A stretch of 64,000 nucleotides of DNA from Ilyomonas sp963847085 (lineage in GTDB: Bacteria > Bacteroidota > Bacteroidia > Chitinophagales > Chitinophagaceae): the NCBI GenBank assembly GCA_963847085.1, contig CAWJYO010000004.1:1-64000 (forward strand). The letters run 5' to 3'. The translations under genes were made by a program, and so were the position numbers. Shown here piece by piece: positions 1 to 8,754 of the stretch (position 1 is the stretch's first letter; the number at the start of each line of letters is the position of its first letter). Below the pieces are notes generated by a model that did not search any database, was not told the DNA's origin, and worked only from the letters and a program-made list of their open reading frames with translations.

Positions 1-23
1 CCAGTTTCGGGAGCTATATAATT

Positions 24-60
24 AAGCAATTAGATATTTTCTAATTGCTTTTTTGTTTTT
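24..60 (+). terminator. Rho-independent terminator at window start
   Basis: The 11-nt arm at 24-34 (AAGCAATTAGA) pairs exactly with 40-50 and is followed by a T-rich tract to 60. It would end a plus-strand gene lying before the window, and it also lies just beyond the 3' end of the DUF4188 pseudogene on the other strand. Confidence 0.7.
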
Positions 61-61
61 G

Positions 62-535
62 TCAGATTTTAGAAATTCTTTGTGCAGCAGATTCTCTTTT
101 CCCAATGGCCGGAACCAGTTCACCAATCTTGCCAAAACCAAACTTCGGCATGTTGTTGTAAACACATTCATATTCGCCGCCTTTCACTTTGTAGGTTTCA
201 TGCCAGATACCTACATCTCCGTTGCTTTTGATTTTTGTATTGAACGCTTTCTATGCCGGGTAATGCTGGCTGTTTCTGTCTTTTGCATAAGATTCCAGAT
301 GTTCAAACGATTTCTAATATTGCAAAACAGTCGGAGGTAAACCGCCAATAATCTGAAACCCAAGAAAACCGCTTTCCGGTTTTTGGGAAAGTTCTTTGAG
401 CATTTTAGGCATAGATGAAGCAACCGGCAGCCACTTGTGCAGTTTCCAATACCGGTTGATTCTCATTCCTATCAGGAACACAACAAAATCGCCTTCAAAA
501 TGTACGGTCATTCGCTCGTTGATTGTATTACTCAT
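62..535 (-). pseudogene. DUF4188 family protein, two in-frame TAG stops
   Basis: Read on the minus strand from ATG at 535 to TGA at 62-64, one continuous frame of 157 codons gives a DUF4188-type protein: start NERMTVHFEGDFVVFLIGMR, then WKLHKWLPV, FEHLESYAKDRNSQHYPA and GDVGIWHETYKV. The frame is never lost, but TAG occurs at 314-316 and 251-253. From memory of the family (LQYW-SFEHLE and HYPAW), both positions should be tryptophan, so each is explained by a single TGG-to-TAG change. The family is a small conserved protein of uncertain function, sometimes annotated as monooxygenase-like. Read literally, only a 73-residue fragment would be made. Confidence 0.75.
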
Positions 536-601
536 AAAAATGTATTTAGTAATGATTCAAACGCTTTGCAGCTAAAATGAATGTGAGTTATAGCTGCTGT
601 T

Positions 602-2152
602 TCAAAAGCTTTTTGGTTCTTCAGGTAATTTAGTATTCAGTATCTGTTTTGCATCGTCATCTTCATATTTATCTATCAGTTGCAGCAACTTTGCATGTAT
701 GTCATCAGTAATTTTTTCGTATCCTTTTTGTCCAAAAAGGTTGTGCATTTCATTCGGGTCGTTTTGCAGGTCATAGAGTTCCCAGCTATTCACTCTTTTA
801 TAAAAACGAATGAGTTTATATCGTTTTGTTTTTACACCAAAATGCGGCGATACTTTATGCTCTCCATTTTCATAGTAGTGATAGTACAAAGCATCGCGTC
901 CTTTGGTTTCTTTTCCTTTCACCAAAGGTAAAAACGATTCTCCCTGCATGTCTTTTGGTATAGCTACACTCAGCCGCTTCAAAAGTGTAGGTGCAATATC
1001 AAGGTTCAGCACAAAATCATTGTTCTCTGTACCCGGTTTGATAACGCCCGGATAACGCATCATGATTGGCGTGCGAAAAGATTCTTCATATATCCATCGT
1101 TTATCAAACCAGCCATGTTCGCCTAAATAAAATCCCTGGTCTGACATGTAAATAACAATGGTATTCTTAGTAAGATTGTGTTGATCGAGATAATCCAGTG
1201 TGCGGCCAATATTGCGGTCAAGTGAAGCAGCCGTGCTCAGATAGTCTTTCATGTACCTCTGATACTTCCATTCGGTTAAGGCGTTGCCGGTTAAGTTCCT
1301 GCTTTTCAAGTCCTGGTAAATAGGACGGTAATATGCCTCGAATTTTGCTTTTTGTGCGGCGTTCATGCGGTTAACAGCGCCATCTTTGGTTTCGGCTTCT
1401 TCATCAGGAAACATTTTTAAATCATAGTCCATCAGCATGGTGTGGGCAATGGTCATGTCCTGCACTTTGGCAGCTTCGCGTCCTGTATAATCATCATAAA
1501 AATTATGTGGCAGCGGATACGTTATATTATCAAGCCTGCCCATATCGCTGGTGTCGGGCAACCATACTCGATGCGTAGCTTTATGACCAATCACCAGACA
1601 AAATGGTTGAGCCGTATCTCTGTGATTTAGCCAGTCTTCCGCTACATCTTCAATGATATTTGACACATAACCTTCTACTCTTTTTTTACCACCATCCATC
1701 GTTAAGAAATCAGGATTGTAATACTCGCCCTGACCGGGCAACACCTGCCAGTAAGTAAAGCCTGTTGGTGTAGATTCCAGATGCCATTTGCCTACCCAGG
1801 CTGTTTGATAGCCGCTCTTTGTAAGCTCTTTGATAAAGGTGTTCTGGCTGCTGTCGAAGCGCGAATTTTCATTGTCTTTAAAACCATTTTTATGGCTGTA
1901 TTTGCTGGTTAAAATGGTTGCCCTGCTCGGACCACAAATAGAGTTGGTTACATATCCTTTTTTGAAGATAACACCTGCTTTGGCAATGCGGTCAATGTTA
2001 GGCGTTTGCATGAGTTTATTACCATAAGCACCAATAGCCTGATAAGCATGATCGTCTGATATAATCAGCACAATATTCGGTCGCTGCTGCGCAGAAACAG
2101 TAAAGGAAAACAGGAGGAGTAAAATGACTATTATTTGTTTTCGCTTTTTCAT
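602..2152 (-). CDS. Secreted sulfatase (type I, formylglycine)
   Basis: A 516-residue alkaline-phosphatase-superfamily sulfatase. Residues 1-21 form a signal peptide ending near VSAQQ. Metal-binding Asp residues are in IISDDHAY (about 33-34). The signature CGPSR starts at Cys73, the residue oxidised to formylglycine. Later motifs GKWHLE, YMSDQGFYLGEHGWFDKRW and a C-terminal domain with YKLIRFY complete the usual 480-520 residue length. It should hydrolyse sulfate esters of glycans in the periplasm or outside the cell. No SusC/D pair or maturase lies next to it, so the substrate cannot be named. The gene is intact and divergent from the caspase-like gene, with about 220 bp between their starts. 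Confidence 0.9.
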   Translation of the reverse strand: MKKRKQIIVILLLLFSFTVSAQQRPNIVLIISDDHAYQAIGAYGNKLMQTPNIDRIAKAGVIFKKGYVTNSICGPSRATILTSKYSHKNGFKDNENSRFDSSQNTFIKELTKSGYQTAWVGKWHLESTPTGFTYWQVLPGQGEYYNPDFLTMDGGKKRVEGYVSNIIEDVAEDWLNHRDTAQPFCLVIGHKATHRVWLPDTSDMGRLDNITYPLPHNFYDDYTGREAAKVQDMTIAHTMLMDYDLKMFPDEEAETKDGAVNRMNAAQKAKFEAYYRPIYQDLKSRNLTGNALTEWKYQRYMKDYLSTAASLDRNIGRTLDYLDQHNLTKNTIVIYMSDQGFYLGEHGWFDKRWIYEESFRTPIMMRYPGVIKPGTENNDFVLNLDIAPTLLKRLSVAIPKDMQGESFLPLVKGKETKGRDALYYHYYENGEHKVSPHFGVKTKRYKLIRFYKRVNSWELYDLQNDPNEMHNLFGQKGYEKITDDIHAKLLQLIDKYEDDDAKQILNTKLPEEPKSF

Positions 2153-2374
2153 TCTGGTTGGTGGTTTTGTTTTTGCCCGAATAATTTGGTTGCTTGTTTA
2201 TCAGTCTCTGTTTTCAAATATAAAGCTATGTTTAAAATGCACTAAAAACAGCAGACCATTTTTGAATGTTGCATTTATAGATTTTGTCATGTTGCCCCTT
2301 TTACCGACAAGTACAGAATTTTGAGGCAAACAAAGCTTTTAATATTGTTAGATTTGGTTTGCCAATTTGTTTTT

Positions 2375-4143
2375 ATGTATAAACTGCTACCCTTCCTTTT
2401 TATAGTTTTTTGCTGCTGTCTTACTCAATTACATGCGCAAAACAAATATGCGGTTGTCATCGGCATCAACGAGTATTATAATCAACCTGGCGTATTGAGT
2501 ACGCATTCTTTAAAAGGTTGTGTGAACGATGCCTTATGTATACAGTCGTTGTTGCAAAGCCGCTTCCGTTTTACAAAAGATAATATTGCCTTATTGCTGA
2601 ATGCAGATGCCACGCAAAAGAACATGACCGATACACTGCTTGCTATATTGGATAAGGGCAAAGCTGGCGATGCAGTGGTGTTTTATTTCTGCGGGCATGG
2701 CTTGTATATTGATAATCCTGCTATTAATAACGATGTCATCAAGCAAGGTTACAACCAGTGCATTTGCATGAGCAACTTGTATGCACCTGATTATGGATGC
2801 TTGGTAAAAGACAATACTTTAAAAAAGTTATTCAACAAGTTTGTTGAAAAGAAAATGATTGTAACGGCTTTGTTCGATTGTTGCTTCAGCGGCAATATGG
2901 TTTTACCGCCAACGCCATTTCATCACAACAGGTACTGTTCGCCTGCGGGTATTAGTTTCGAAGGCGAAAAATCTTTACCTTTTGATGCCATTGCTGGTAA
3001 TCGAAGTTTTGATATTAGCAAAACACTTACTATTGTTGATACAGAGAAAATACCTCGTCCTTCTGAAACCAAAAATTCAAAGTTTGCTTCGCTGTCTGCG
3101 AGCCGAGACAATGAGATAGCAAAAGAAATTTATGACGAGGCTGATGTTCCGCATGGTGCGTTTACCAAAGCTCTTTTAAATGTATATGCAAGAAGTAAAG
3201 TTGATATGCCTTTTTCTATCATAATAGAAAGCCTGGCAGACGAACTGAATAAGCGGCAATTGTATAGCAAATAGCCACTTATCATTATGATCCAACCAGG
3301 AATAAAAACAATCTCATTGGCTTGCCTTTGCAAGGTGCTTTACCTTTTTTAACGGCTACCTGCATTCGAAACGATGAAAGTAAAATTACCATTGATGCTG
3401 GCTATCACAGCGGGTTGGCTGTGGGCAATATTTTTTGGGCAAAAACAAAAATGGGCAGAGTGCAGATTTCTCTTTCAGAAGCAGCAGCCGATAGCTCTGT
3501 TGCAGCGTTAAGCCAACCTTTGGGCATTCAAAAAGGAGATGAACTTTCGTTAGCCAACCCTTACACCGTTTCAAAGCCTCAAATAAAAATTTATGTGCCC
3601 GTAATGAATCTTTCATCTGAAAGCTTTACTGATCTGTTTAATAAAAAAATACTACCGCTTACCCAGAAGAAGGGCTACATGGATTTTCATAACTGGTGGG
3701 ATGATTCGGTTAGTTATAACTATGTTTTTACGAACCGAAATAACACCGGTTTCTTTGACAGCATAAGTAAACAACAAAGCCGCTTCTTTTTATATTTTTC
3801 CTTGCCATCTGATGTCGGAGATTTTGTAAAAAAGGAATTGCAAAAAGATCAGAACATAGAGTTGGTAGCTTCGCCGAACGAAGCCGATGAAGTGCTGCGT
3901 GTTAGTTACAGTCCGGTTTCTGCTGACAACAAATCGGCAGGGTTTGTTTTTACCTATAATTTGCCGTTTACTTCTGTTAACGAACCAGGCTATACCGCGT
4001 TCTGTTACAACTATACACAAGTTGCCAACCTGATGCTGAATGACGCATCTTTATCTCAACTTTCAAATAAGATAAAGATGATGTTTCACATTGTTATCCG
4101 AAGTAAAACAACGCATTGGATGAATGAATATGAAAGAAGATAA
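2375..4143 (+). pseudogene. Secreted caspase-like (peptidase C14) protein, frameshifted
   Basis: Starts at ATG 2375, which gives a clean signal peptide (MYKLLPFLFIVFCCCLTQLHAQ); an upstream in-frame ATG at 2321 would bury it. The mature part opens with YAVVIGINEYYN, then has the catalytic dyad in FYFCGHG (His108) and FDCCFSG (Cys170), typical of metacaspase/p20 domains. The first frame stops at 3272-3274 after KRQLYSK. The next frame resumes at once with ATYHYDPTRNKNNLIGLPLQGA, a normal continuation, and runs to 4143. One base is missing around 3260-3272. The second half looks like an extracellular accessory domain (DAGYHSGLAVGNIFWAK) and holds no further protease motif. The intact protein would be about 590 residues. 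As given, the N-terminal fragment still contains the whole catalytic domain. Confidence 0.75.
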
Positions 4144-4514
4144 TAAAGCAAATCCAGGTAATAATTATGTTGCCTTTGCAAAAAAATAAAAAAATAAGAA
4201 TTAAAACAATTACTTAGTTTTGTTTGCAAATGCTTGTTAAAAGCCAACACTTATCATTGGCTTTTTGGTGCTACGATATTCGGAATTCAGTTGTTATACT
4301 TTGGATTTATATTTCTTAGTTTCACCTTCATACAAAACAAATCTTCACCCGGGTTCTTTACAAAAGCCAAATATATCTTCTTCTTTCGGTGCTTCTCCTG
4401 ATGACAATATTTTAGCTTGTTGAATTTAGTTATGTATGAAAAAATGGAGCGGGAAAATTGCTTCAATAACAAACCTTTCTTAACGCATTTTCCATTTTTA
4501 TTAAAACTACATGT
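4144..4514. other. 371-bp intergenic region before the RiPP locus
   Basis: It holds one clear hairpin terminator (4239-4266, listed separately). The rest, 4267-4514, has no convincing ORF on either strand; a 101-codon minus-strand frame overlaps the precursor gene and looks like a shadow. The last 20 bases (ATTAAAACTACAT before the ATG) are repeated before the second precursor gene, so the untranslated leader was duplicated along with the coding leader. I could not place a convincing Bacteroidota -33/-7 promoter. Confidence 0.5.
4239..4266 (+). terminator. Terminator after caspase-like gene
   Basis: AAAAGCCAA at 4239-4247 pairs exactly with TTGGCTTTT at 4257-4265, with a T-rich 3' side. It separates the caspase-like gene from the RiPP locus and argues that the two are not one transcript. 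Confidence 0.65.
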
Positions 4515-4972
4515 ATGGAAGATCAGATTCAAAAACTCGAGCTTAAGATTACTGAACTCGAAAACAAGCTGAAAGAGCTTAGTGCAAGTCACACCCCTGA
4601 CATTGATCCCGAAGATTTAAAAGTTTACCACAAGGTAAATGCACAATTAGGAACGCAGTTTCATTGTGCCATCTGCACTCCTGTCTTCACTTGCAGACAT
4701 TGCTTTCACTGCGCCTGCTTATGTCCTTGCGGGCCTGGCGCCTGCAACCCTTGCAGTTGTACCTGTGCACCTTGTATTATGGGTGCCCAAAGTTCAGGGA
4801 GCAGCGGTTTTAGCGGATTCATGTAATACGAGAATATTAATTTATCAATAAACAATTTCCCTTCTTTTTTACAATCAATTTTCATTAAAACTTACATTTA
4901 TGGAAGATCAGATTCAAAAACTCGAGCTAAAGATTACTGAACTCGAAAACAAGCTGAAAGAGCTTGGTGCAA
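4501..4972 (+). repeat. Tandem duplication of the precursor leader (4501-4588 and 4886-4972)
   Basis: The first 73 coding bases of the two precursor genes differ at only two positions, and the similarity extends about 15 bases upstream (ATTAAAACT). Identity falls away at codon 24, after which only short conserved blocks remain (DPE-LKVYHKV and the C-terminal GFSGFM). Strong leader conservation with a diverged core is the pattern expected for paralogous RiPP substrates read by one enzyme set. Confidence 0.85.
4515..4826 (+). CDS. Cys-rich RiPP precursor peptide 1 (TOMM substrate)
   Basis: 103 residues in three parts. Residues 1-46 are a charged, Cys-free leader with a heptad-like helix (LELKITELENKLKEL) and a conserved DPEDLKVYHKV block. 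Residues 47-90 are the core with 13 Cys at 51, 54, 60, 63, 66, 68, 70, 72, 77, 80, 82, 84 and 87, mostly as CxC and CxxC. Residues 91-103 are a Ser/Gly tail ending GFSGFM. Cys beside small residues upstream of a YcaO cyclodehydratase and a SagB dehydrogenase is the arrangement used for thiazole formation. The leader helix is the likely binding site for the enzyme's N-terminal recognition domain. The sequence does not match the heterocycloanthracin, Nif11 or nitrile-hydratase leaders that I know. The role as substrate is inferred from context; a metal-binding Cys-rich protein is the alternative. Confidence 0.82.
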   Translation: MEDQIQKLELKITELENKLKELSASHTPDIDPEDLKVYHKVNAQLGTQFHCAICTPVFTCRHCFHCACLCPCGPGACNPCSCTCAPCIMGAQSSGSSGFSGFM

Positions 4973-5203
4973 AAGGTGCCTCTGAGATTGACCCCGAAGA
5001 ATTAAAAGTTTATCACAAGGTAAGCTCACAACTTTCTCCCATCATTTGCACATGTTATCAATGCTTATGTTTGCCTTGTTTGCCGAATTTGCTACCACTG
5101 CATAAACGAGTGTACCTGCGGGCCTTGCGCCGGTTGTGGCGGCTGTATTCAGTACTCACCAACCCAATCAGCAGGTGCTGGCTTCAGTGGTTTCATGAAA
5201 TAA
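4900..5203 (+). pseudogene. Cys-rich RiPP precursor peptide 2, one-base frameshift in core
   Basis: The leader repeats that of precursor 1 (MEDQIQKLELKITELENKLK), followed by DPEELKVYHKV and a core starting CTCYQCLCLPC. Read literally the frame runs on to 5217 and loses its Cys pattern after codon 60. The +1 frame instead reads CRICYHCINECTCGPCAGC, then GGCIQYSPTQ and AGAGFSGFMK, stopping at 5201-5203. This restores the conserved GFSGFM tail and the expected length (about 100 residues). Removing one T from the TTT at 5079-5081 joins the frames and gives 13 Cys, the same number as in precursor 1. Either the sequence has a one-base error or this copy is freshly broken. Its start lies 73 bp after the stop of precursor 1. 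Confidence 0.75.
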
Positions 5204-5344
5204 TAAGAGACAAATAAATCCGCGCTGCAATTGTTTTATTAAGATAGTTACAAATTGGTTCAAAAACAAACTTCAATAGTTTGAAGGTTTCAGGTGCTAA
5301 ACCGTTTTATTCATTTTTTGAATGTTTAAATTTTGCCGGATTTA

Positions 5345-7792
5345 ATGGTGAATTCTTATTATTACATTCCTCCTGATATTTCCATTGTTCCAATGAATGA
5401 TGGAATGGTATTGTTTTGCTCCGACAATTTATCAATTAAGTTAGAAGGAGAGTCGGTTAAATATTTAATCGAGCATGTCTTTCCTTTGTTAGATGGCAAT
5501 ACTCCTGTAACCAACATAGCCGAAACAAAAGGAATCCAAATTGATGTGCTTACAAAAGCGCTTGATCAACTGGTTGAAACTGGTGTTTTAAGAGTTAGAG
5601 AACATGCGGCCAATGAAGAACAAACTTCATCGAACTCTTTAACCAACTTATTAATCCGGCTGAATATTGATCCAGTCAAAACATCCGATTATTTTAAGCA
5701 ACAAACCATAGTGGTTGCCGGCTTGGAAGGAGCCGGTAGCCACATAATAATGTTGCTGCTGCAAGCAGGATTTATTAATGTAAAACTCATTGATCCGTTT
5801 CTGCTCCAAAAGGAAGAACTGGCTTTATTTCCCTTTTTAGGCGAAAACAAAATTGGAAAACGGCGTCAGGAAATTTTTAAACAATACTTTGAATCCATTT
5901 TTAGCGGAATCAATATTCAAACAGGCCCGATAGAACTTAACAAAGATGTCATTTACTCCTTTGTTGAAGATGCCAGCTTTATTGTAGGTTGCTTTGATAA
6001 AGGCTTTATTTCTGTGCATCACTGGCTCAATCAGGTGGCAATGGAAAAGAATATCCCTGCTATTTTTTCTGAAATTGAAAATCATATTTGTCGCGCCGGT
6101 CCATTGGTTTTAGCTGAAGAAACTGCCTGTTTTATGTGCTATCGTATGCGCGACATTGCTTGTGCCGATAACTTTGAAGAAGTAATGAGTTATGAAACGT
6201 TTTTAAACAATAAAAAAGCGCCTCTGCTTCATGCTCGTGGCTTTCTGCCATCCTCCTTGCATTATGTTGCCGGAGTTATTGTCAATGAAATTTTGAAATT
6301 ATTATTGAATTTGGAAACCGTACTTGCCAGCAGAATTTTGGAATTCAATGCATTGAATTTCGATACCCAAAAGCATTATGTGCTGCAAAAGCCGGATTGT
6401 CCGGTTTGCTTTAAAAAAAAAGTTTGGAGTCGAACCCATCTTTCCCTTGATGAGTTGAAGAAGAATGGAATACCTGAGAGTAACATTCATGATCTGAAAG
6501 AAATTTTGATTAGCGATAAAACAGGCATCATTAAACGCTTCGAGCATTTGCCAAAAGATCCAACCGAACCTTTCATTCCTTATGTGTTTGGAGTAACATT
6601 ATCAAACCATCAGTTCTTCCCAAAAGAACACGGAGAAAATGAAAGTTGTTCGGGTAAAGGAACAAGCTTTCAAAACGCTGAAATAAGTGCACTGGGCGAG
6701 GCAGTTGAACGGTATTCCGGAGCTTGCTACAGAAAGGAAGAAACAGATTTTAGCACATACAATGAAATTTTAGAACCCAAACTTCATCCTCAAAAATTGG
6801 TTCTCTACCGACCTGAACAATACAAAAATATTGAATACTCACCTTTTGATTCCAATACAACAATAGGTTGGTGCAAAGCTTATTCGTTAGTCAACAATTG
6901 CACTATACAAGTACCTTCGATTGCGGTTTTCATGAATTATTCAGCCAGTTCGCCTGCAGAATATTTATGTGCTACAACGTCGAACGGTTTGGCTGCCGGC
7001 GCTACACTTTTAAACGCCATCGTATCGGCTTCATTGGAGGTTATTGAGCGCGATGCTTTTTTGATTACATGGTATAATCAATTGCCTTGTCAAAGAATTA
7101 ACCCTCTCACACTTTCTCAAAAAGATATTGTTGATTATTGCCTGTCATACAAGCGGCGGGGTGTTGATATGCAATTGTACCGCCTTCCAACCGATTTTCC
7201 GGTTCATGTTTTTATGGGCATAGGATACCAATTAACTGATAATAGCGGACCCAGTATAGTAGTAGGATTAGGAGCTGATTTTGATCCGGTGATAGCAGCA
7301 AGAGGAGCTTTGCTGGAGATTGGACAAGTAAGGCCCGCACTAAAACAGCGAATGAGAAACCCTAAAACAAGGGAAAGATTGGAAGAACTCCTGTCTAATC
7401 CAGCATCCGTGAATAGTTTGGATGACCACAACTTATTGTACGCAAGTAAGAAGATGGTTTCTGCATTTGACTTTTTATTTCAAAGACCCGTCGAGCATTT
7501 TGAATGGCAAACTTCTGTATTGGATAAAAAAGAAAATCTGCAAATACTTGTTGAATTTTTGAGGCAAAAACAAAGCGACTTAATCTATTATAACTTAACA
7601 CCACCAGACATGGAAAAGTTAGGACTTTATACTGCAAGAGTTATGATTCCAGATATGCAACCCATTCATTTTGGTGAAAAGAATATAAGGTTAGGCGGAA
7701 GTCGCTTGTATCATTTACCGCAACAACTGGGTCTTAAAAAAGAAGTTACAACAGTGAATGAATTAAATAGAAATCCACATCCTTTAGCGTAA
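5345..7792 (+). CDS. TOMM cyclodehydratase: RRE/E1-like/YcaO fusion
   Basis: 815 residues from ATG 5345; the frame opens at TTG 5333 but the ATG is preferred. Residues 1-85 look like a winged-helix RiPP recognition element (MNDGMVLFCSDNLSIKLEG to LDQLVETGVLRV). Residues 100-360 are an E1/ThiF-like domain with a nucleotide-fold loop VVAGLEGAGSH (123-133) and four Cys at 262, 265, 352 and 355 that suit a structural zinc. Residues from about 395 are the YcaO domain, with SCSGKGTSFQNAEISALGEAVERYSG and SLEVIERDAFLITWYNQLPC, the ATP-binding Glu-rich motifs. The C terminus is NPHPLA, a worn version of the Pro-rich tail of azoline-forming YcaOs. The enzyme should bind precursor leaders and convert core Cys (perhaps Ser/Thr) to azolines using ATP. 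Fusion of partner and catalyst is known for TOMM systems. The gene is intact and is followed 9 bp later by the dehydrogenase. Confidence 0.88.
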   Translation: MVNSYYYIPPDISIVPMNDGMVLFCSDNLSIKLEGESVKYLIEHVFPLLDGNTPVTNIAETKGIQIDVLTKALDQLVETGVLRVREHAANEEQTSSNSLTNLLIRLNIDPVKTSDYFKQQTIVVAGLEGAGSHIIMLLLQAGFINVKLIDPFLLQKEELALFPFLGENKIGKRRQEIFKQYFESIFSGINIQTGPIELNKDVIYSFVEDASFIVGCFDKGFISVHHWLNQVAMEKNIPAIFSEIENHICRAGPLVLAEETACFMCYRMRDIACADNFEEVMSYETFLNNKKAPLLHARGFLPSSLHYVAGVIVNEILKLLLNLETVLASRILEFNALNFDTQKHYVLQKPDCPVCFKKKVWSRTHLSLDELKKNGIPESNIHDLKEILISDKTGIIKRFEHLPKDPTEPFIPYVFGVTLSNHQFFPKEHGENESCSGKGTSFQNAEISALGEAVERYSGACYRKEETDFSTYNEILEPKLHPQKLVLYRPEQYKNIEYSPFDSNTTIGWCKAYSLVNNCTIQVPSIAVFMNYSASSPAEYLCATTSNGLAAGATLLNAIVSASLEVIERDAFLITWYNQLPCQRINPLTLSQKDIVDYCLSYKRRGVDMQLYRLPTDFPVHVFMGIGYQLTDNSGPSIVVGLGADFDPVIAARGALLEIGQVRPALKQRMRNPKTRERLEELLSNPASVNSLDDHNLLYASKKMVSAFDFLFQRPVEHFEWQTSVLDKKENLQILVEFLRQKQSDLIYYNLTPPDMEKLGLYTARVMIPDMQPIHFGEKNIRLGGSRLYHLPQQLGLKKEVTTVNELNRNPHPLA

Positions 7793-7801
7793 AATATAAG
7801 T

Positions 7802-8566
7802 ATGTTTTCTGAAAAGCATCCGATAGCATGGTCGTTTCATCGCAACACGGGCCGGTGGCAAAGGAATATACCACCCATTCCGGCCAATAAACCTGAGGAG
7901 TTGCCTCTCTATAAGGAATACCAAAATGTTCCCTTTATTGATCTGCCAGAAGTAGATTTACCTGAGATGCCATTGGGCGAAGCCATTCAAAAGCGTTTTT
8001 CCTGTAGGGATTATGAAGACGTAGCACTTAAATTAAGTGATATAGCAACCATTTTAAAAGGCGGATATGGTTTAAAAAGAATAAGTTTTTTTGAAGGTGC
8101 AGAGTATTTTGAAAGAATGGTTCCATCGGGAGGCGGCATGTATCCGCTGGAACTATATCTCGTTGTAAATAACATTGAAAACGTACCACAAGGTATCTAT
8201 CATTATGCCATCTATCCAACTGTTCTGGAACAGATTTACGAGCTAAAATTTTCCAAGTTTTATATTGCCCGGCTGTTTATAAATCAGGGATATGTAGCAG
8301 AAAGCAGTGCTATTTTAATCGCAACTTCATGTTTAGAACGCAACATGCGGAAATATGGCGACAGGGGTTATCGGTATATTTTATATGAAGCAGGACATGT
8401 GTTTCAAAATATAAATTTGGTAGCATCTGCTTTGGGCTTAGGTACGTTGAATTTAGGTGGATTTTTTGACGATGAAGTTGCCAATCTATTACAAATTGAT
8501 ATTGAGGAAGAAGTGCCTTTATATGCAATGGCAATTGGTTTGCCAAAACAAAAAATGACTGTATAA
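7802..8566 (+). CDS. SagB-type azoline dehydrogenase (nitroreductase fold)
   Basis: 254 residues. The N-terminal segment leads into RFSCRDYEDVALKLSDIATIL and then PSGGGMYPLELYLVV, the SagB version of the nitroreductase FMN-binding region (usually PSAGALYPLE). The C-terminal part has YRYILYEAGHVFQNINLVASALGLG and ends with AMAIGLPK. In TOMM pathways this FMN enzyme oxidises thiazolines/oxazolines to aromatic azoles. It begins 9 bp after the YcaO gene stop, so the two are almost certainly cotranscribed. No protease or exporter follows it, so leader removal and export must rely on genes elsewhere or not occur. Confidence 0.88.
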   Translation: MFSEKHPIAWSFHRNTGRWQRNIPPIPANKPEELPLYKEYQNVPFIDLPEVDLPEMPLGEAIQKRFSCRDYEDVALKLSDIATILKGGYGLKRISFFEGAEYFERMVPSGGGMYPLELYLVVNNIENVPQGIYHYAIYPTVLEQIYELKFSKFYIARLFINQGYVAESSAILIATSCLERNMRKYGDRGYRYILYEAGHVFQNINLVASALGLGTLNLGGFFDDEVANLLQIDIEEEVPLYAMAIGLPKQKMTV

Positions 8567-8754
8567 TTTAAACCAATTCATTGTATTAAGTGGTGCAATA
8601 ATAAAACAAAGACGTTAAGAGTTGCGCCTTTGTTTTTACTGATATTTTCAACTAATGATGTTCTACTCATTACTTATATTTATAACAACTGCGTCATATC
8701 TTTTTACATGTTTATTTCTACGCAATACACCTTATTTTATGGTTTAAAAAATTT

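Noticed and set aside
4175..4222. Bacteroidota-type promoter (TTTG and TAGTTTTG) before the RiPP locus
   Set aside because: The -7-like TAGTTTTG at 4215 matches, but the nearest TTTG is 40 bp upstream, about twice the normal spacing, and the site precedes the terminator hairpin.
4287..4592. 101-codon minus-strand ORF overlapping precursor 1
   Set aside because: No start context or recognisable family, and it overlaps the duplicated leader on the opposite strand.
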